Program-made: the position numbers and the translations under genes
The notes under the pieces: generated by a model
The model's database searches: none
Told to the model about the DNA's origin: nothing
What the model saw: the letters and a program-made list of their open reading frames with translations, nothing else
Shown: piece after piece, positions 8,658-16,326 of the stretch
Layout: each line of letters opens with the position of its first letter
How positions within the stretch are numbered: position 1 is the stretch's first letter
Origin: DATMXT01 sp963662765
GTDB taxonomy: Bacteria; Bacillota; Clostridia; Oscillospirales; Feifaniaceae
Reading direction: 5' to 3'
NCBI GenBank assembly: GCA_963662765.2
Contig: CAXXUP010000008.1
Coordinates: forward strand, 635,632 to 699,631
DNA length: 64,000 nt

Positions 8658-9302
8658 ATGAAAAAGCTCAAAATCAAAGGTATCACGGGCACTCCCGTCT
8701 TCTTAACACGCTGGCGCGGATTTATCGACGCCAAGCGCCATGCAATCGCCGCCGAGGGTGGGCAGTGGAATTCCAACTACATGCAAAAAGTAGGCTGCTG
8801 CTACAACACATACATCGGCGGGCTCTACGGCGACCTGGAGGCGCAGACCTTCGGGGGGCATAAGCAAAGCGCCGAGCTTGCGGTCGAATATCTCGACATC
8901 ACGACACACCTCAAAGCTCCGGATCAACAGGCGGGGGGTAAGACAGCGTCCATTCAAAAACGAAACGCCGTCCGCATCTCAGCAATCAAACCGGGACTGC
9001 AGCGGCGGCTTACGGAGGTGTGGACGGATTTGGCTGACATCGAGGAGGGCATCGGTCGGGCGGTGAATGAAGCCGAAGCGATAAAGCGGGCGGCGGCCGC
9101 CATGACGCAGCGCCGGATTCAGGCCTATCTGCACGGCGCGGCCCTCGCCCTTCAAAAGCCGGCGGACACGCACTTCACGGCAGCGCAAACCTTTGACCCG
9201 GAAGCGGATTACCGCCGCCGCCACGTCGAAAACGACAACACCCGAAAAGCCATTCTGGCAAAAATCGCAAAGGAGGTCGCAGGCAATGAAGCTGTTTCGT
9301 AA
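8658..9302 (+). CDS. hypothetical helical protein in the OmpA-lipoprotein operon
   Basis: A 214-residue protein, basic at the N-terminus (MKKLKIKGITGTP) with no membrane segment. Residues 10-75 contain a mixed region with a GCCYNTYIGGLYGD phrase; the rest is charged and helical, with probable coiled-coil character around 115-160. The start at 8658 follows AAAGGATGAG; an ATG 12 bases upstream lies inside that ribosome site. The 3' end overlaps the next gene by 17 bases, showing tight coupling. Function unknown. Its position suggests a soluble partner of the membrane and lipoprotein components. Confidence 0.6.
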   Translation: MKKLKIKGITGTPVFLTRWRGFIDAKRHAIAAEGGQWNSNYMQKVGCCYNTYIGGLYGDLEAQTFGGHKQSAELAVEYLDITTHLKAPDQQAGGKTASIQKRNAVRISAIKPGLQRRLTEVWTDLADIEEGIGRAVNEAEAIKRAAAAMTQRRIQAYLHGAALALQKPADTHFTAAQTFDPEADYRRRHVENDNTRKAILAKIAKEVAGNEAVS

Positions 9303-9681
9303 AAACCGCAAAGTGAAAATCGACCACTATGCACCCGACATTACGATTACGAGTGTGGGCTATACGGTGCCGCACCAGCCTGAGCCGCAAATACGGGCGG
9401 CCGAACGGAGGATGCAGCAGTTTTTATTGGCCACGAGCCCTGACGCCGACAACGACTCCTATTACGACAAAATGGCCGACAATGAGGGCGCTCTGGAAAG
9501 AGAGCAGATCCTGCTGCAAAAGCCGACCCATGACAGCACAAACCACAGCATCGCCGTAAAGCACGGGGCCGAGCTCGTCCGTATCCGCGACGAAATTCAA
9601 AAGACGGCCGAGCTTGTCGGCGTCTACGCAGACCAAATCGAGGCCCTTACGAATGTATATAACAGCCATAACGGCTTTTAG
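9286..9681 (+). CDS. hypothetical protein, 131 aa, helical C-terminus
   Basis: Begins at ATG 9286 within the end of the preceding gene, with GGAGG upstream inside that gene. The N-terminus is basic (MKLFRKNRKVKIDHY), the middle is polar, and the last 70 residues form amphipathic helices (EREQILLQKP, then a long helix ending ALTNVYN). No membrane segment. It sits between the basic helical protein and the four-helix membrane protein, with only 15 bases to the latter. Coiled-coil type partner; no family recognised. Confidence 0.6.
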   Translation: MKLFRKNRKVKIDHYAPDITITSVGYTVPHQPEPQIRAAERRMQQFLLATSPDADNDSYYDKMADNEGALEREQILLQKPTHDSTNHSIAVKHGAELVRIRDEIQKTAELVGVYADQIEALTNVYNSHNGF

Positions 9682-9696
9682 AAAGGGGAGAACACG

Positions 9697-10512
9697 ATGA
9701 AAAAGCTCAAACTCTACGCCCGGCCCAGAGATGTCGCCGTCCTGTCCACGGCCGACCAAAACTGGTGGCTTACGGACGGCGCGATCGCGGCCCTCGTCCT
9801 CTTGCTGTCCTCCCTTGACGCCGTCACGCTGTTCAGCGTTTTTGACGCCGTCTGCTACAACTCGCAGGCAATCGGCATTGTTTTAACCATCGGCTGCGCC
9901 ATCACGCTCAACTTTCTGCCGCTGGTGGAGGGGCGGCTGTACCAGTGCTACCGCTACAAGCTAAACGGCGCGAAGCGGTGGATGCTCATTGTGATCGCCG
10001 TGGTCTTTGTAATTTTGTTTGCCAGCACATTCGGACTGCGCTGGACGACGCGCAACCTCGCTTTCTCGGGGGCTGAGGGCACCATGGCCGACACGACAGG
10101 CCAGTCCGCCGCCGTCACATCCACCGACGCAAACAGCGGAGAGGCCGTCGCCATGACCATCCTGCTCGGGATCATGCCCTGTGTCACAAGCATCATCAAC
10201 CTGGCCTTAGGATACCTCACAGACGACCCCGTGAAGCGGAAAATCAGGAAGCTGACGGTCGGAAAAGCGAAACTCGAGCAGCGGCTGGCCATCTTGAAAG
10301 CCGCCGAGCATGAGCTCGATCAGGATTGGGATGCCATCCTTAGAAGCGATGACGAGGCGGATCTTATGGCGGTCCTCAACGCAAACGACGCCGTGGCCGA
10401 AAACAAAAAAGGGCTTGCCAGATACCTTCTCGCCCAAAAACTGAAGGGGCCTGACGACATCTCGCTTTGCCTTGAAGAGCACATCGATGAAAAACAGGAG
10501 GTATTCGCATGA
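9697..10512 (+). CDS. four-helix membrane protein with cytoplasmic coiled coil
   Basis: A 271-residue inner-membrane protein. Predicted transmembrane helices lie near residues 28-49, 56-76, 93-113 and 149-171, with a Ser/Thr/Gly-rich outside loop between helices three and four. The last 100 residues are cytoplasmic, charged and helical (KAKLEQRLAILKAAEHELD), a likely coiled coil. The start has GAAAGGGG upstream. It overlaps the OmpA-like lipoprotein gene by four bases (ATGA), so the two are co-made. The pairing of a multi-helix membrane protein with an OmpA-domain partner recalls MotA/MotB or ZorA/ZorB layout, but the MotA family signature is not visible here. Confidence 0.65.
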   Translation: MKKLKLYARPRDVAVLSTADQNWWLTDGAIAALVLLLSSLDAVTLFSVFDAVCYNSQAIGIVLTIGCAITLNFLPLVEGRLYQCYRYKLNGAKRWMLIVIAVVFVILFASTFGLRWTTRNLAFSGAEGTMADTTGQSAAVTSTDANSGEAVAMTILLGIMPCVTSIINLALGYLTDDPVKRKIRKLTVGKAKLEQRLAILKAAEHELDQDWDAILRSDDEADLMAVLNANDAVAENKKGLARYLLAQKLKGPDDISLCLEEHIDEKQEVFA

Positions 10513-11726
10513 GAAGGACATTTGCCATCATGACGGCGGCCGTACTGTCGGCGCTCTTGCTTACAGGCTGCGGCGGGGACGCGGCGGCGAACCTTGAAGC
10601 CTGTGAAGTCAACCTCGCCATCGTCCTCGGAAGTCACGCGAACGCGCCGGTTCCGGCTGTCGGCACGGATGACGTTGCTGATCTGATTAAAGCCTGCTGC
10701 CAGTCGTACGGTAGTGTAGTGCTCCTCGTCGACGACGGGGCCCCCTATGTCGCTGCCGACTACAAAATCAGTGCGCCAGAAAAGGACCTTTCAACAGGGA
10801 AGATGGAGCAGATCGCAAAGGCACAGGCGGCGCAGGTCCTGGGCGTTTTGCAGTCCTCCGCGGCAAAGACCGAAGAGGCGGACACCCTCTCGGCCCTGGT
10901 GCTCGCCGGCCGCAGCCTTGCGGATGCGCAGGGGAGTAAGGAACTGGTCGTTTTGGATAGCGGCCTTGGAACCTGCGGGTACGTCGATTTCACGCTGGGG
11001 CTGCTCCGGGCAGACCCCGACGCCATTGTGGACTATCTGGAGAAATGCTCGGCACTGCCGGACCTCACGGGTGTCCATGTCACATGGGTCGGACTTGGCG
11101 ACGTCGCAGCCCCCCAGGAGAAGCTGACGTCTTCGAACACCGAGAATCTGCGCGCAATTTGGGAAAAAATCCTGCTCGCAGCAGGGGCTACCGTCGATTT
11201 CTCCGAGGACGTTCCGTCGGGCGCCGAAGGAGCGAATCTGCCCGATGTGACACCGGTCGAGATCATCCCGGACGCACCTATAAACGCCGATGAAATAAGC
11301 CAGGCGGTCGGGGCCCTGTCGGCGGGGCCTGTCATCCTGGACGAAAAAACCGTCCTGTTTTTGCCGGACACGGCCGTCTTCGCCGACAGGGAAGCGGCCG
11401 CACAAGCGCTGACCCCCCTTGCCGAGCAGATGGCAAAAGACCCGCAGCAGCAAATTGTTTTGGCCGGGACGACCGCAACAGTCGGCGCCAATAAAAACTG
11501 CCGCGTGTTCAGTCTGACTCGGGCCCAGGCGGTAAAGGAGCTGCTCGTCGATATGGGCGTTTCCCCCGACCAGATCACAGCCGTCTTGGGGATCGGCTAC
11601 GAGAACAAGTGGCACCTGCCCGACGTCGATGCAAACGGCGGCTTAAACGCCAACGCACCCAAGAACCGGTCGGTCATCATCTTGGATGCCAACTCCGAGG
11701 ATGCGCGGCAGCTTATGGATTCATGA
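10509..11726 (+). CDS. lipoprotein with OmpA-like peptidoglycan-binding domain
   Basis: A 405-residue exported lipoprotein. The signal peptide ends in the lipobox LLTGC (Cys21). Residues 30-240 look like an alpha/beta domain of vWA-like appearance (NLAIVLGSHANAP, VVLLVDDGAPY, ELVVLDSGLGTCGYVDF). Residues 280-400 form an OmpA/MotB C-terminal domain: hydrophobic strand VLFLPDTAVFAD, then helix LTPLAEQMAKDP, IVLAGTTATVG, LTRAQAVKELLVDMGV, and the diagnostic NRSVIIL near the end. OmpA domains bind peptidoglycan, so the protein probably links membrane and wall. Expected to work with the four-helix membrane protein immediately upstream. OmpA-domain lipoproteins are uncommon in Firmicutes. Confidence 0.8.
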   Translation: MRRTFAIMTAAVLSALLLTGCGGDAAANLEACEVNLAIVLGSHANAPVPAVGTDDVADLIKACCQSYGSVVLLVDDGAPYVAADYKISAPEKDLSTGKMEQIAKAQAAQVLGVLQSSAAKTEEADTLSALVLAGRSLADAQGSKELVVLDSGLGTCGYVDFTLGLLRADPDAIVDYLEKCSALPDLTGVHVTWVGLGDVAAPQEKLTSSNTENLRAIWEKILLAAGATVDFSEDVPSGAEGANLPDVTPVEIIPDAPINADEISQAVGALSAGPVILDEKTVLFLPDTAVFADREAAAQALTPLAEQMAKDPQQQIVLAGTTATVGANKNCRVFSLTRAQAVKELLVDMGVSPDQITAVLGIGYENKWHLPDVDANGGLNANAPKNRSVIILDANSEDARQLMDS

Positions 11727-11836
11727 CATGCGCCCTTTGCCGGCGGGCCGCAAATAGTCCTGTCGGCATAGGGTACCGTCATTACGGGCACCGCTTTCAC
11801 AATGGCCTGAAAATGGCCCCTTGTGTGCCTGTTGCT

Positions 11837-11857
11837 TTTTCTGGGGCTCACATATAA
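11837..11857 (+). promoter_or_regulatory. possible promoter for the small zinc-protein genes
   Basis: A TATAAT-like box lies in the AT-rich patch near 11852-11857, 60 bases before the ATG of the first small gene. A TTGCTT candidate -35 lies upstream at slightly short spacing. It suggests the small genes can be transcribed apart from the OmpA operon. Confidence 0.35.
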
Positions 11858-11916
11858 TACAGCCATCAGGAAGGCGGCCACACCGGGCCGCACCGAAAAC
11901 GAGAGGAGAGGTCACC

Positions 11917-12099
11917 ATGAAAAAATGTCCCGAATGCCTTGGCAAAGGCGAAATTGTCTGCCCGGTCTGCAAGGGTTCGTGCAAGGACCCCCGAAACCGC
12001 GAAAAGCTCTGCGGCTATTGCGGCGGCTTAGGTCATGTCCGCTGCGGGGTCTGCATGGGCACCGGAAAGCTTGACGACAACGACGACTACCGCCGCTGA
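11917..12099 (+). CDS. free-standing DnaJ-type zinc finger protein, 60 aa
   Basis: Consists almost entirely of the DnaJ cysteine-rich domain: four repeats close to CxxCxGxG (CPECLGKG, CPVCKGSC, CGYCGGLG, CGVCMGTG), enough ligands for two zinc ions. There is no J domain and no substrate-binding domain. The tail DDNDDYRR is acidic then basic. The start at 11917 has GAGAGGAGAGG upstream. In DnaJ this region helps substrate binding and disulfide chemistry; here it is probably a small adaptor. It heads a run of four tiny genes before the membrane peptidase. Confidence 0.8.
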   Translation: MKKCPECLGKGEIVCPVCKGSCKDPRNREKLCGYCGGLGHVRCGVCMGTGKLDDNDDYRR

Positions 12100-12139
12100 C
12101 AAAAAGCTTCCACCAAAAAAATTACAGGGAGGTGCCATC

Positions 12140-12286
12140 ATGGCAAAAGAAGTATTATGTCCAAATTGCGGGCTGCCGATGATAAAAATCGCGGTTTCGG
12201 AAACACAGTCAAACGGCAAGCGCATCGTATCGTACGCCTGTCCCAACCATTCCGGCTGCGGGACGGTCATCCGCCGCGAGGAGTAG
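12140..12286 (+). CDS. zinc-ribbon small protein, 48 aa
   Basis: Two cysteine pairs, CPNCG near residue 7 and CPNHSGCG near residue 34, form a zinc ribbon. The start ATG at 12140 has a strong GGGAGG nine bases upstream. The product is basic and has no other domain. It follows the DnaJ-type finger by 40 bases, so two small zinc proteins are encoded side by side. Probably a nucleic-acid or protein-binding adaptor; partner unknown. Confidence 0.65.
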   Translation: MAKEVLCPNCGLPMIKIAVSETQSNGKRIVSYACPNHSGCGTVIRREE

Positions 12287-12359
12287 GGAATACTGGGTAA
12301 GCACGGCGGTTCGCAACCCGCCGACGGTCAAGTCAATTAATGACGAGGAGGACAAAACC

Positions 12360-12572
12360 ATGAAAGACGACATCGGCACCCACACCTCTTACCATAACAG
12401 CGGGCTGACAAACCACGATTATTCCGGGGACTCCGGCACGCAGCACATTCATGAGCAAAAAAACAGCTCTGCAAAGACCGTCTGGGAGCATCCCGAGGCC
12501 GGACGGCTGACAAAGGACAGGGACGGGGTCTGGCGCAAGGCCGACGGCAGCGTTTTCCGCGGGGGGAACTGA
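12360..12572 (+). CDS. hypothetical protein, 70 aa
   Basis: A short polar protein rich in His, Gly and Ser (HTSYHNSGLTNHDYSGDSG), ending in WRKADGSVFRGGN. It has no hydrophobic segment and is probably disordered or metal-binding. GAGGAGG precedes the ATG. Its stop is followed one base later by the next start. No family recognised. Confidence 0.5.
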   Translation: MKDDIGTHTSYHNSGLTNHDYSGDSGTQHIHEQKNSSAKTVWEHPEAGRLTKDRDGVWRKADGSVFRGGN

Positions 12573-12573
12573 G

Positions 12574-12735
12574 ATGGAAAACGACATCATCCGTGCCGGC
12601 GGCACCAATAAGCGGGGCGATATCGTCACCATCGAGAAATACGACCGCGGAACTTATATCGAGACCATCAAAAAGGTGCAAAGGGAAAACGGGCAAGTCG
12701 ACATCTACGTCGATAAAAAGCCGAAGCAGGCGTAA
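12574..12735 (+). CDS. hypothetical protein, 53 aa
   Basis: Starts one base after the stop of the previous gene, with GGGGGG inside that gene as a possible ribosome site. Encodes a charged small protein with an apparent beta-strand core (GDIVTIEKYDRGTYIETIKK and GQVDIYVDKK). No hydrophobic helix. Its regular codon pattern and tight spacing support a real gene, but I recognise no family. Confidence 0.45.
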   Translation: MENDIIRAGGTNKRGDIVTIEKYDRGTYIETIKKVQRENGQVDIYVDKKPKQA

Positions 12736-12740
12736 ATAGA

Positions 12741-12783
12741 CTGGGTTTAGGTGCTCCGTGATAACCCGGAACACATAACCCAG
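12741..12783 (+). other. two-stem hairpin in the leader of the membrane peptidase gene
   Basis: A long near-perfect hairpin: outer stem CTGGGTT with AACCCAG (7 bp), inner stem GTGCTCCG with CGGAACAC (8 bp), small internal bulges and an eight-base loop. No T run follows, so it is not a normal terminator. It sits 6 bases after the preceding stop and 103 bases before the peptidase start. Confidence 0.5.
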
Positions 12784-12885
12784 CAGGGGAGGGGCAGCTG
12801 CCTATTTTGGGGGCGTGCCGGGCCCGCAGCTTTGGACATGTGTTGGGTCCAAAAAAGAAGAGCACAAGATGGCGGAGGTGTAAAC

Positions 12886-13926
12886 ATGAGAGACGGCAAC
12901 ACGATGAGCAAACCGGGCTACATATTCGAGCATGTCTTTTGGGGAGCGCTTATGATAATCCTGTACAAGATCCTTTGTTTTCGCTGTGTGCCCGATCTGA
13001 CTTACAGGACTTCGAAGCTGCTGCTGTGGGGACTTGTGCTCGTCTTTTCCGCAGTCGGCATTGCCCTGACATGGGGCAGGCGGAGGAATAACCTCAGTCT
13101 GTACGCCAATATCGCCCTGCCCTTTGAAACCTATACTGTCATCTCTTACTGGCCGAACATGAAGCGGGCCATTGCTGCTGCAGTTGCAGTCGCGGGGACG
13201 GTCATTCTTGTCTACTGTCTGATGGTTATGTGCCGGAAAATCGAAAACGGCGAGGGACGCCGGGCCGTTTTCGCACGGCGCATCCGGAACAGTCTTTTAG
13301 GCGGGCGCGCAATCGCCGCCGTCTGCCTGTCTTTACTGATCATCCCGCTCGGCGTAAAAGCCGCGTTCGGCTATTCCCTCTTCCAGCCGTCAGTTTCTCC
13401 GGTGGCCTCGGCGAATGCCGAAAAATACACGATTGCCCAAAATCTCGATGAGCTTTGCAAACTTGAAGAGGGCACATGGGAGACACTCGACACTGGGGCG
13501 AGGCTCGACCTGCTTCAGACGGTGGCCAACATCGAAGATGCGTATCTGGGACTACCGCATGAACTGAATGTCGTGGCCGCAAACCTAGGTGATTCGATCG
13601 TCGGCCAGTATGACGACAGCACCCACACCATTGCGGTCAGCACAGACTATCTTGAGACGCACACGGCACACGAAATGCTCGACACCATCTGTCACGAGGC
13701 ATACCACGCCTACCAGCACAGAGTCTGCGATGCGCACGACGCCTTGAATGACAGCTATAAGGACCTGCTGCTTTTTTACAGAGCCGGCATATATGAAGAC
13801 GAATTTGCAAACTATGATGGTGGGGACAACTTCGACGTCTACTATTCCCAGCAGGTTGAAGTCGACAGCCGCAATTACGCCGCGGATGCGGTGGAGGATT
13901 ATTATATGAAGATTGCGGCAAACTGA
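12886..13926 (+). CDS. membrane metallopeptidase-like protein (HEAYH motif)
   Basis: A 346-residue membrane protein. Hydrophobic helices lie near residues 16-30, 43-60, 90-112 and 140-160. The extracytoplasmic C-terminal domain carries LDTICHEAYHAYQHRV, an HExxH zinc-binding motif; a later Glu-rich segment (QQVEVDSRNYAADAV) may supply the third ligand, as in gluzincins. The start at 12886 has GGAGG. The active site is predicted to face outwards, so substrates are likely exported proteins, perhaps the OmpA lipoprotein of the same block. It ends at a strong bidirectional terminator. Peptidase activity is a motif-based inference. Confidence 0.65.
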   Translation: MRDGNTMSKPGYIFEHVFWGALMIILYKILCFRCVPDLTYRTSKLLLWGLVLVFSAVGIALTWGRRRNNLSLYANIALPFETYTVISYWPNMKRAIAAAVAVAGTVILVYCLMVMCRKIENGEGRRAVFARRIRNSLLGGRAIAAVCLSLLIIPLGVKAAFGYSLFQPSVSPVASANAEKYTIAQNLDELCKLEEGTWETLDTGARLDLLQTVANIEDAYLGLPHELNVVAANLGDSIVGQYDDSTHTIAVSTDYLETHTAHEMLDTICHEAYHAYQHRVCDAHDALNDSYKDLLLFYRAGIYEDEFANYDGGDNFDVYYSQQVEVDSRNYAADAVEDYYMKIAAN

Positions 13927-14060
13927 TCTAAAGGTGAGCGCGCGGTCATTTTGCGGCAGGGTAGGAAGCAGTTTTACCGGTATGTTCCTAATCTTCCCGT
14001 AGCTGGAATTTTTGCAAACTGGGCTCTGGGACAGGCGTTTTTGCAAGAAACGCTCAAAAA

Positions 14061-14095
14061 AAGAGCGGCGGAGAATACTCCGCCGCTCTTTTTAC
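14061..14095 (+). terminator. bidirectional terminator
   Basis: A 13-bp perfect stem (AAGAGCGGCGGAG with its complement, loop AATA), flanked by A and T runs, lies between convergent genes. It bounds the accessory block on the right. Confidence 0.92.
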
Positions 14096-14108
14096 CTTCG
14101 TACGCAAA

Positions 14109-14465
14109 TCAATCGCCGCATTCACCGAGGTGCTGGTGCTCATGGCATACGGAACCCGTTGTCTTCAGCTCGCCGTTGAGATATTGTTCAACCGCCGTTT
14201 TCGCATCGCCCGAGGCCCCCACGACGACTTCGACATTCCGCTCATTGAAAATGTCGACCGCACCGCCGCCCATGCCTCCGCTGATGATGACTTCAACGCC
14301 GCGGTCGGCAAGAAAATTAGGCAAAAATCCCGGCTTGTGCCCCGGATTTGGGACCGACTCCTCGCTGACGATTTTGCCGTTTACCGCATCGTAAACCAGA
14401 AAATTTACGCAGTGGCCAAAATGTTCGGTTACGTTTTCTCCTTCGCCCGCAACTGCAATCTTCAT
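14109..14465 (-). CDS. NifX/NifB-family iron-molybdenum cluster-binding protein
   Basis: A 118-residue cytoplasmic protein of the dinitrogenase iron-molybdenum cofactor family. The start MKIAVAGEGENVTEHFGHC is characteristic: a strand followed by the HFGHC loop that binds a metal-sulfur cluster. GGMGGGAVDIF and GASGDAKTAVEQYLNG are family landmarks. The Cys/His-rich end (CHEHQHLGECGD) may add metal ligands. The ATG at 14465 is preferred over an upstream in-frame extension that lacks the fold. No nitrogenase genes are in the window, so this is one of the many non-nitrogenase members found beside Mrp-type ATPases, as here. Confidence 0.85.
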   Translation of the reverse strand: MKIAVAGEGENVTEHFGHCVNFLVYDAVNGKIVSEESVPNPGHKPGFLPNFLADRGVEVIISGGMGGGAVDIFNERNVEVVVGASGDAKTAVEQYLNGELKTTGSVCHEHQHLGECGD

Positions 14466-14605
14466 AATAATATTTCCCCCGTTATATATATTTTTCGGTA
14501 TATCCATATGGTTTTTATCAACGGATTTATTTTGCCGCCCACCTTCACATATACAGCCGGCCGGAAAGCTGACGCCGGTCCGAGCGATGCCCATGTGCCG
14601 GTGGT

Positions 14606-15479
14606 TCAGGCATCCTGATAGAGCAGCCGCATGGTCTGATAGAATACTGCCGTGACGGCATTACCTGCCGGACAATCGACATCCGCAATCGTCAGCCCGC
14701 CGTTGATAGCTTCGACCGCTTTTGGGTCATAAGGGATTACGCCCAAAAAATACAAGTTTTTCCGCACGGCAAAACTCTTCGATTTTCTCGGTATTCGCTA
14801 AATTCGTGTCGTGCTTGTTGACGCAGACCCCGATCTTTACCCCAAACGCCGCGGCGGTTTTGATGATCCGACTCATGTCGCTGATACCCGAGACGGATGG
14901 CTCCGCAACAATCAAGACCATGTCGACCCCGCTTAGGGAGGCTATGACGGGACAACCGATGCCGGGGGAGCCGTCAATCACGGCAAGCCTTGTATCCGGC
15001 AGCACGGAGGCGTTCATTTGCCTTTTAACTTCGGTGACAAGCATTCCGGAGGTGCCGCTCCCCATTTTCAGCTGGGCCGTTAAAAAAACCTCACTGTTGC
15101 CCGCGTAGAGCATCAGCTCTCCGGCCAAAGCCGGCTTTAGGGAAATGGCATCCGCGGGACAGACAGCTTCGCAGACGCCGCAGCCCTCGCAGGCAAAGAG
15201 GTCGATGCAAAACCCGTCTTCGGCCAGAACTGCATCAAACCGGCAGTGCTGCCTGCACAGCCCGCAGGCGGTGCACCGGTTCGGATCAATTTCGGCTTTC
15301 GGCATGCCGAAATAGTCCGTGCGTTCGGGGTCTTCTTGCCAGCCCGTAATCAGATGAAGGTTTGGCGCGTCGACATCGCAGTCTGCGTAAGCCTTCGCAC
15401 GCGAAAGCCTGATAAAAGCGCCGGCGACTGTCGTCTTTCCGGTGCCGCCCTTACCGCTGAGGATCAGCAACTGTTTCAT
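14606..15479 (-). pseudogene. Mrp/MinD-type P-loop ATPase with ferredoxin insert (frameshifted)
   Basis: Deviant Walker A GKGGTGKTT at residues 10-18 starts the ATPase. A two-cluster ferredoxin insert (CTACGLCRQHC and CEGCGVCEAVC) lies around residues 70-105, as in the MinD-like proteins beside NifX genes. These are thought to load or carry iron-sulfur clusters. The frame closes at 14727, but a single-base change in the six-A run at 14745-14750 restores a natural end: FLGVIPYDPKAVEAINGG continuing to a TGA at 14606-14608. I therefore give the whole span. The homopolymer context suggests a sequencing error more than a true mutation. It overlaps the upstream ATPase gene by 29 bases. Confidence 0.82.
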
Positions 15480-16326
15480 GGGGCACCTCCCTTTGCACCG
15501 CTTCGAGCAGCTCGGAAAACAGTGCCCGATACTTTTCGCTTTCCCGGACCGCTATTTTCGCATCTGAGCTGAGCGCGCCAAGCTCCCGGTCAAAGGGGAT
15601 CCGGGCGAGTATCCGGATACCTTTGTCAAGGCAAAACGTCTCTGCCGGGTTTTCCCCGTCGAGGCACTTGTTGAGCACGACCCCATGCGGTTTTTTGAAA
15701 AGGCAGACCAGTTCATAAACCATGGCGAGGTTGTGCACGCCGAAGACAGTCGGCTCGGCGACCAGCACGCAGTAATCGGCGTCTTTGATGCTCTCCATGA
15801 CGATGCAGGCGCTCCCCGGCGGACAGTCAATCAATACGGGCTGGTCTGTGCCGACACCCTTCAAAAGCTCTTTTATAATGGGGATACCCGACGCCTCTCC
15901 GGTGTTCAAGATCCCGGTACCGATGGTCACATCACCCGATACGCCCCTTTGAATCTTCCCGATTGACTTGTTTTGCTCAGAGATCGCCTTTTGGGGACAG
16001 AGCAGCGTACAACCGCCGCAGGAATGGCAGACCTCTTTAAAGAGATAGGGTCTGTTTTTGACAAAGGCAAGCGCACCAAATTTGCAAAAGTCGACGCACT
16101 TTCGACAGCTGTTGCACAAAGCGCTGTCGACAAACGGGATTTTTACGGAGATATCCTGCTCACTACCGATCTCCGGTTTGAAAAACAGGTGACCGTTGGG
16201 CTCCTCCACATCGCAGTCGATATAGATTGCCTTTTTGGCGGCGGCCGCCAGGTTGACAGAAACCAGCGTCTTTCCTGTGCCACCCTTGCCGCTCAGGACA
16301 GCGATTCGGGCGCTCTCACTGCCCAT
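15451..16326 (-). CDS. Mrp/MinD-type P-loop ATPase with ferredoxin insert (intact)
   Basis: Sister of the next gene: Walker A SGKGGTGKTLV, switch region DCDVEEPNGHLF, two 4Fe-4S motifs (CNSCRKCVDFC and CHSCGGCTLLCP) and the late VLIDCPPGSAC motif. About 290 residues from the ATG at 16326, which overlaps the upstream DUF134/NifX gene by 11 bases. A longer form from 16389 lies entirely inside that gene. The pair probably acts as a heterodimeric iron-sulfur cluster carrier or donor, as proposed for similar pairs in Clostridia and Deltaproteobacteria. Family sure, client proteins unknown. Confidence 0.88.
   Translation of the reverse strand: MGSESARIAVLSGKGGTGKTLVSVNLAAAAKKAIYIDCDVEEPNGHLFFKPEIGSEQDISVKIPFVDSALCNSCRKCVDFCKFGALAFVKNRPYLFKEVCHSCGGCTLLCPQKAISEQNKSIGKIQRGVSGDVTIGTGILNTGEASGIPIIKELLKGVGTDQPVLIDCPPGSACIVMESIKDADYCVLVAEPTVFGVHNLAMVYELVCLFKKPHGVVLNKCLDGENPAETFCLDKGIRILARIPFDRELGALSSDAKIAVRESEKYRALFSELLEAVQREVPHETVADPQR

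Noticed and set aside
9697..11726. Zorya-type phage defence
   Set aside because: The OmpA-domain partner is a lipoprotein, the membrane subunit lacks MotA family features, and no ZorC/ZorD or helicase genes are present.
10509..11726. OmpA domain as proof of a Gram-negative host
   Set aside because: The gene has a Gram-positive style lipobox and lies among clostridial genes; OmpA-like domains do occur in Firmicute lipoproteins.
12300..12330. tRNA-like fragment with GGTTCGCAACC
   Set aside because: It is a simple hairpin (GGCGGTTCGCAACCCGCC); no acceptor or anticodon arms can be drawn.
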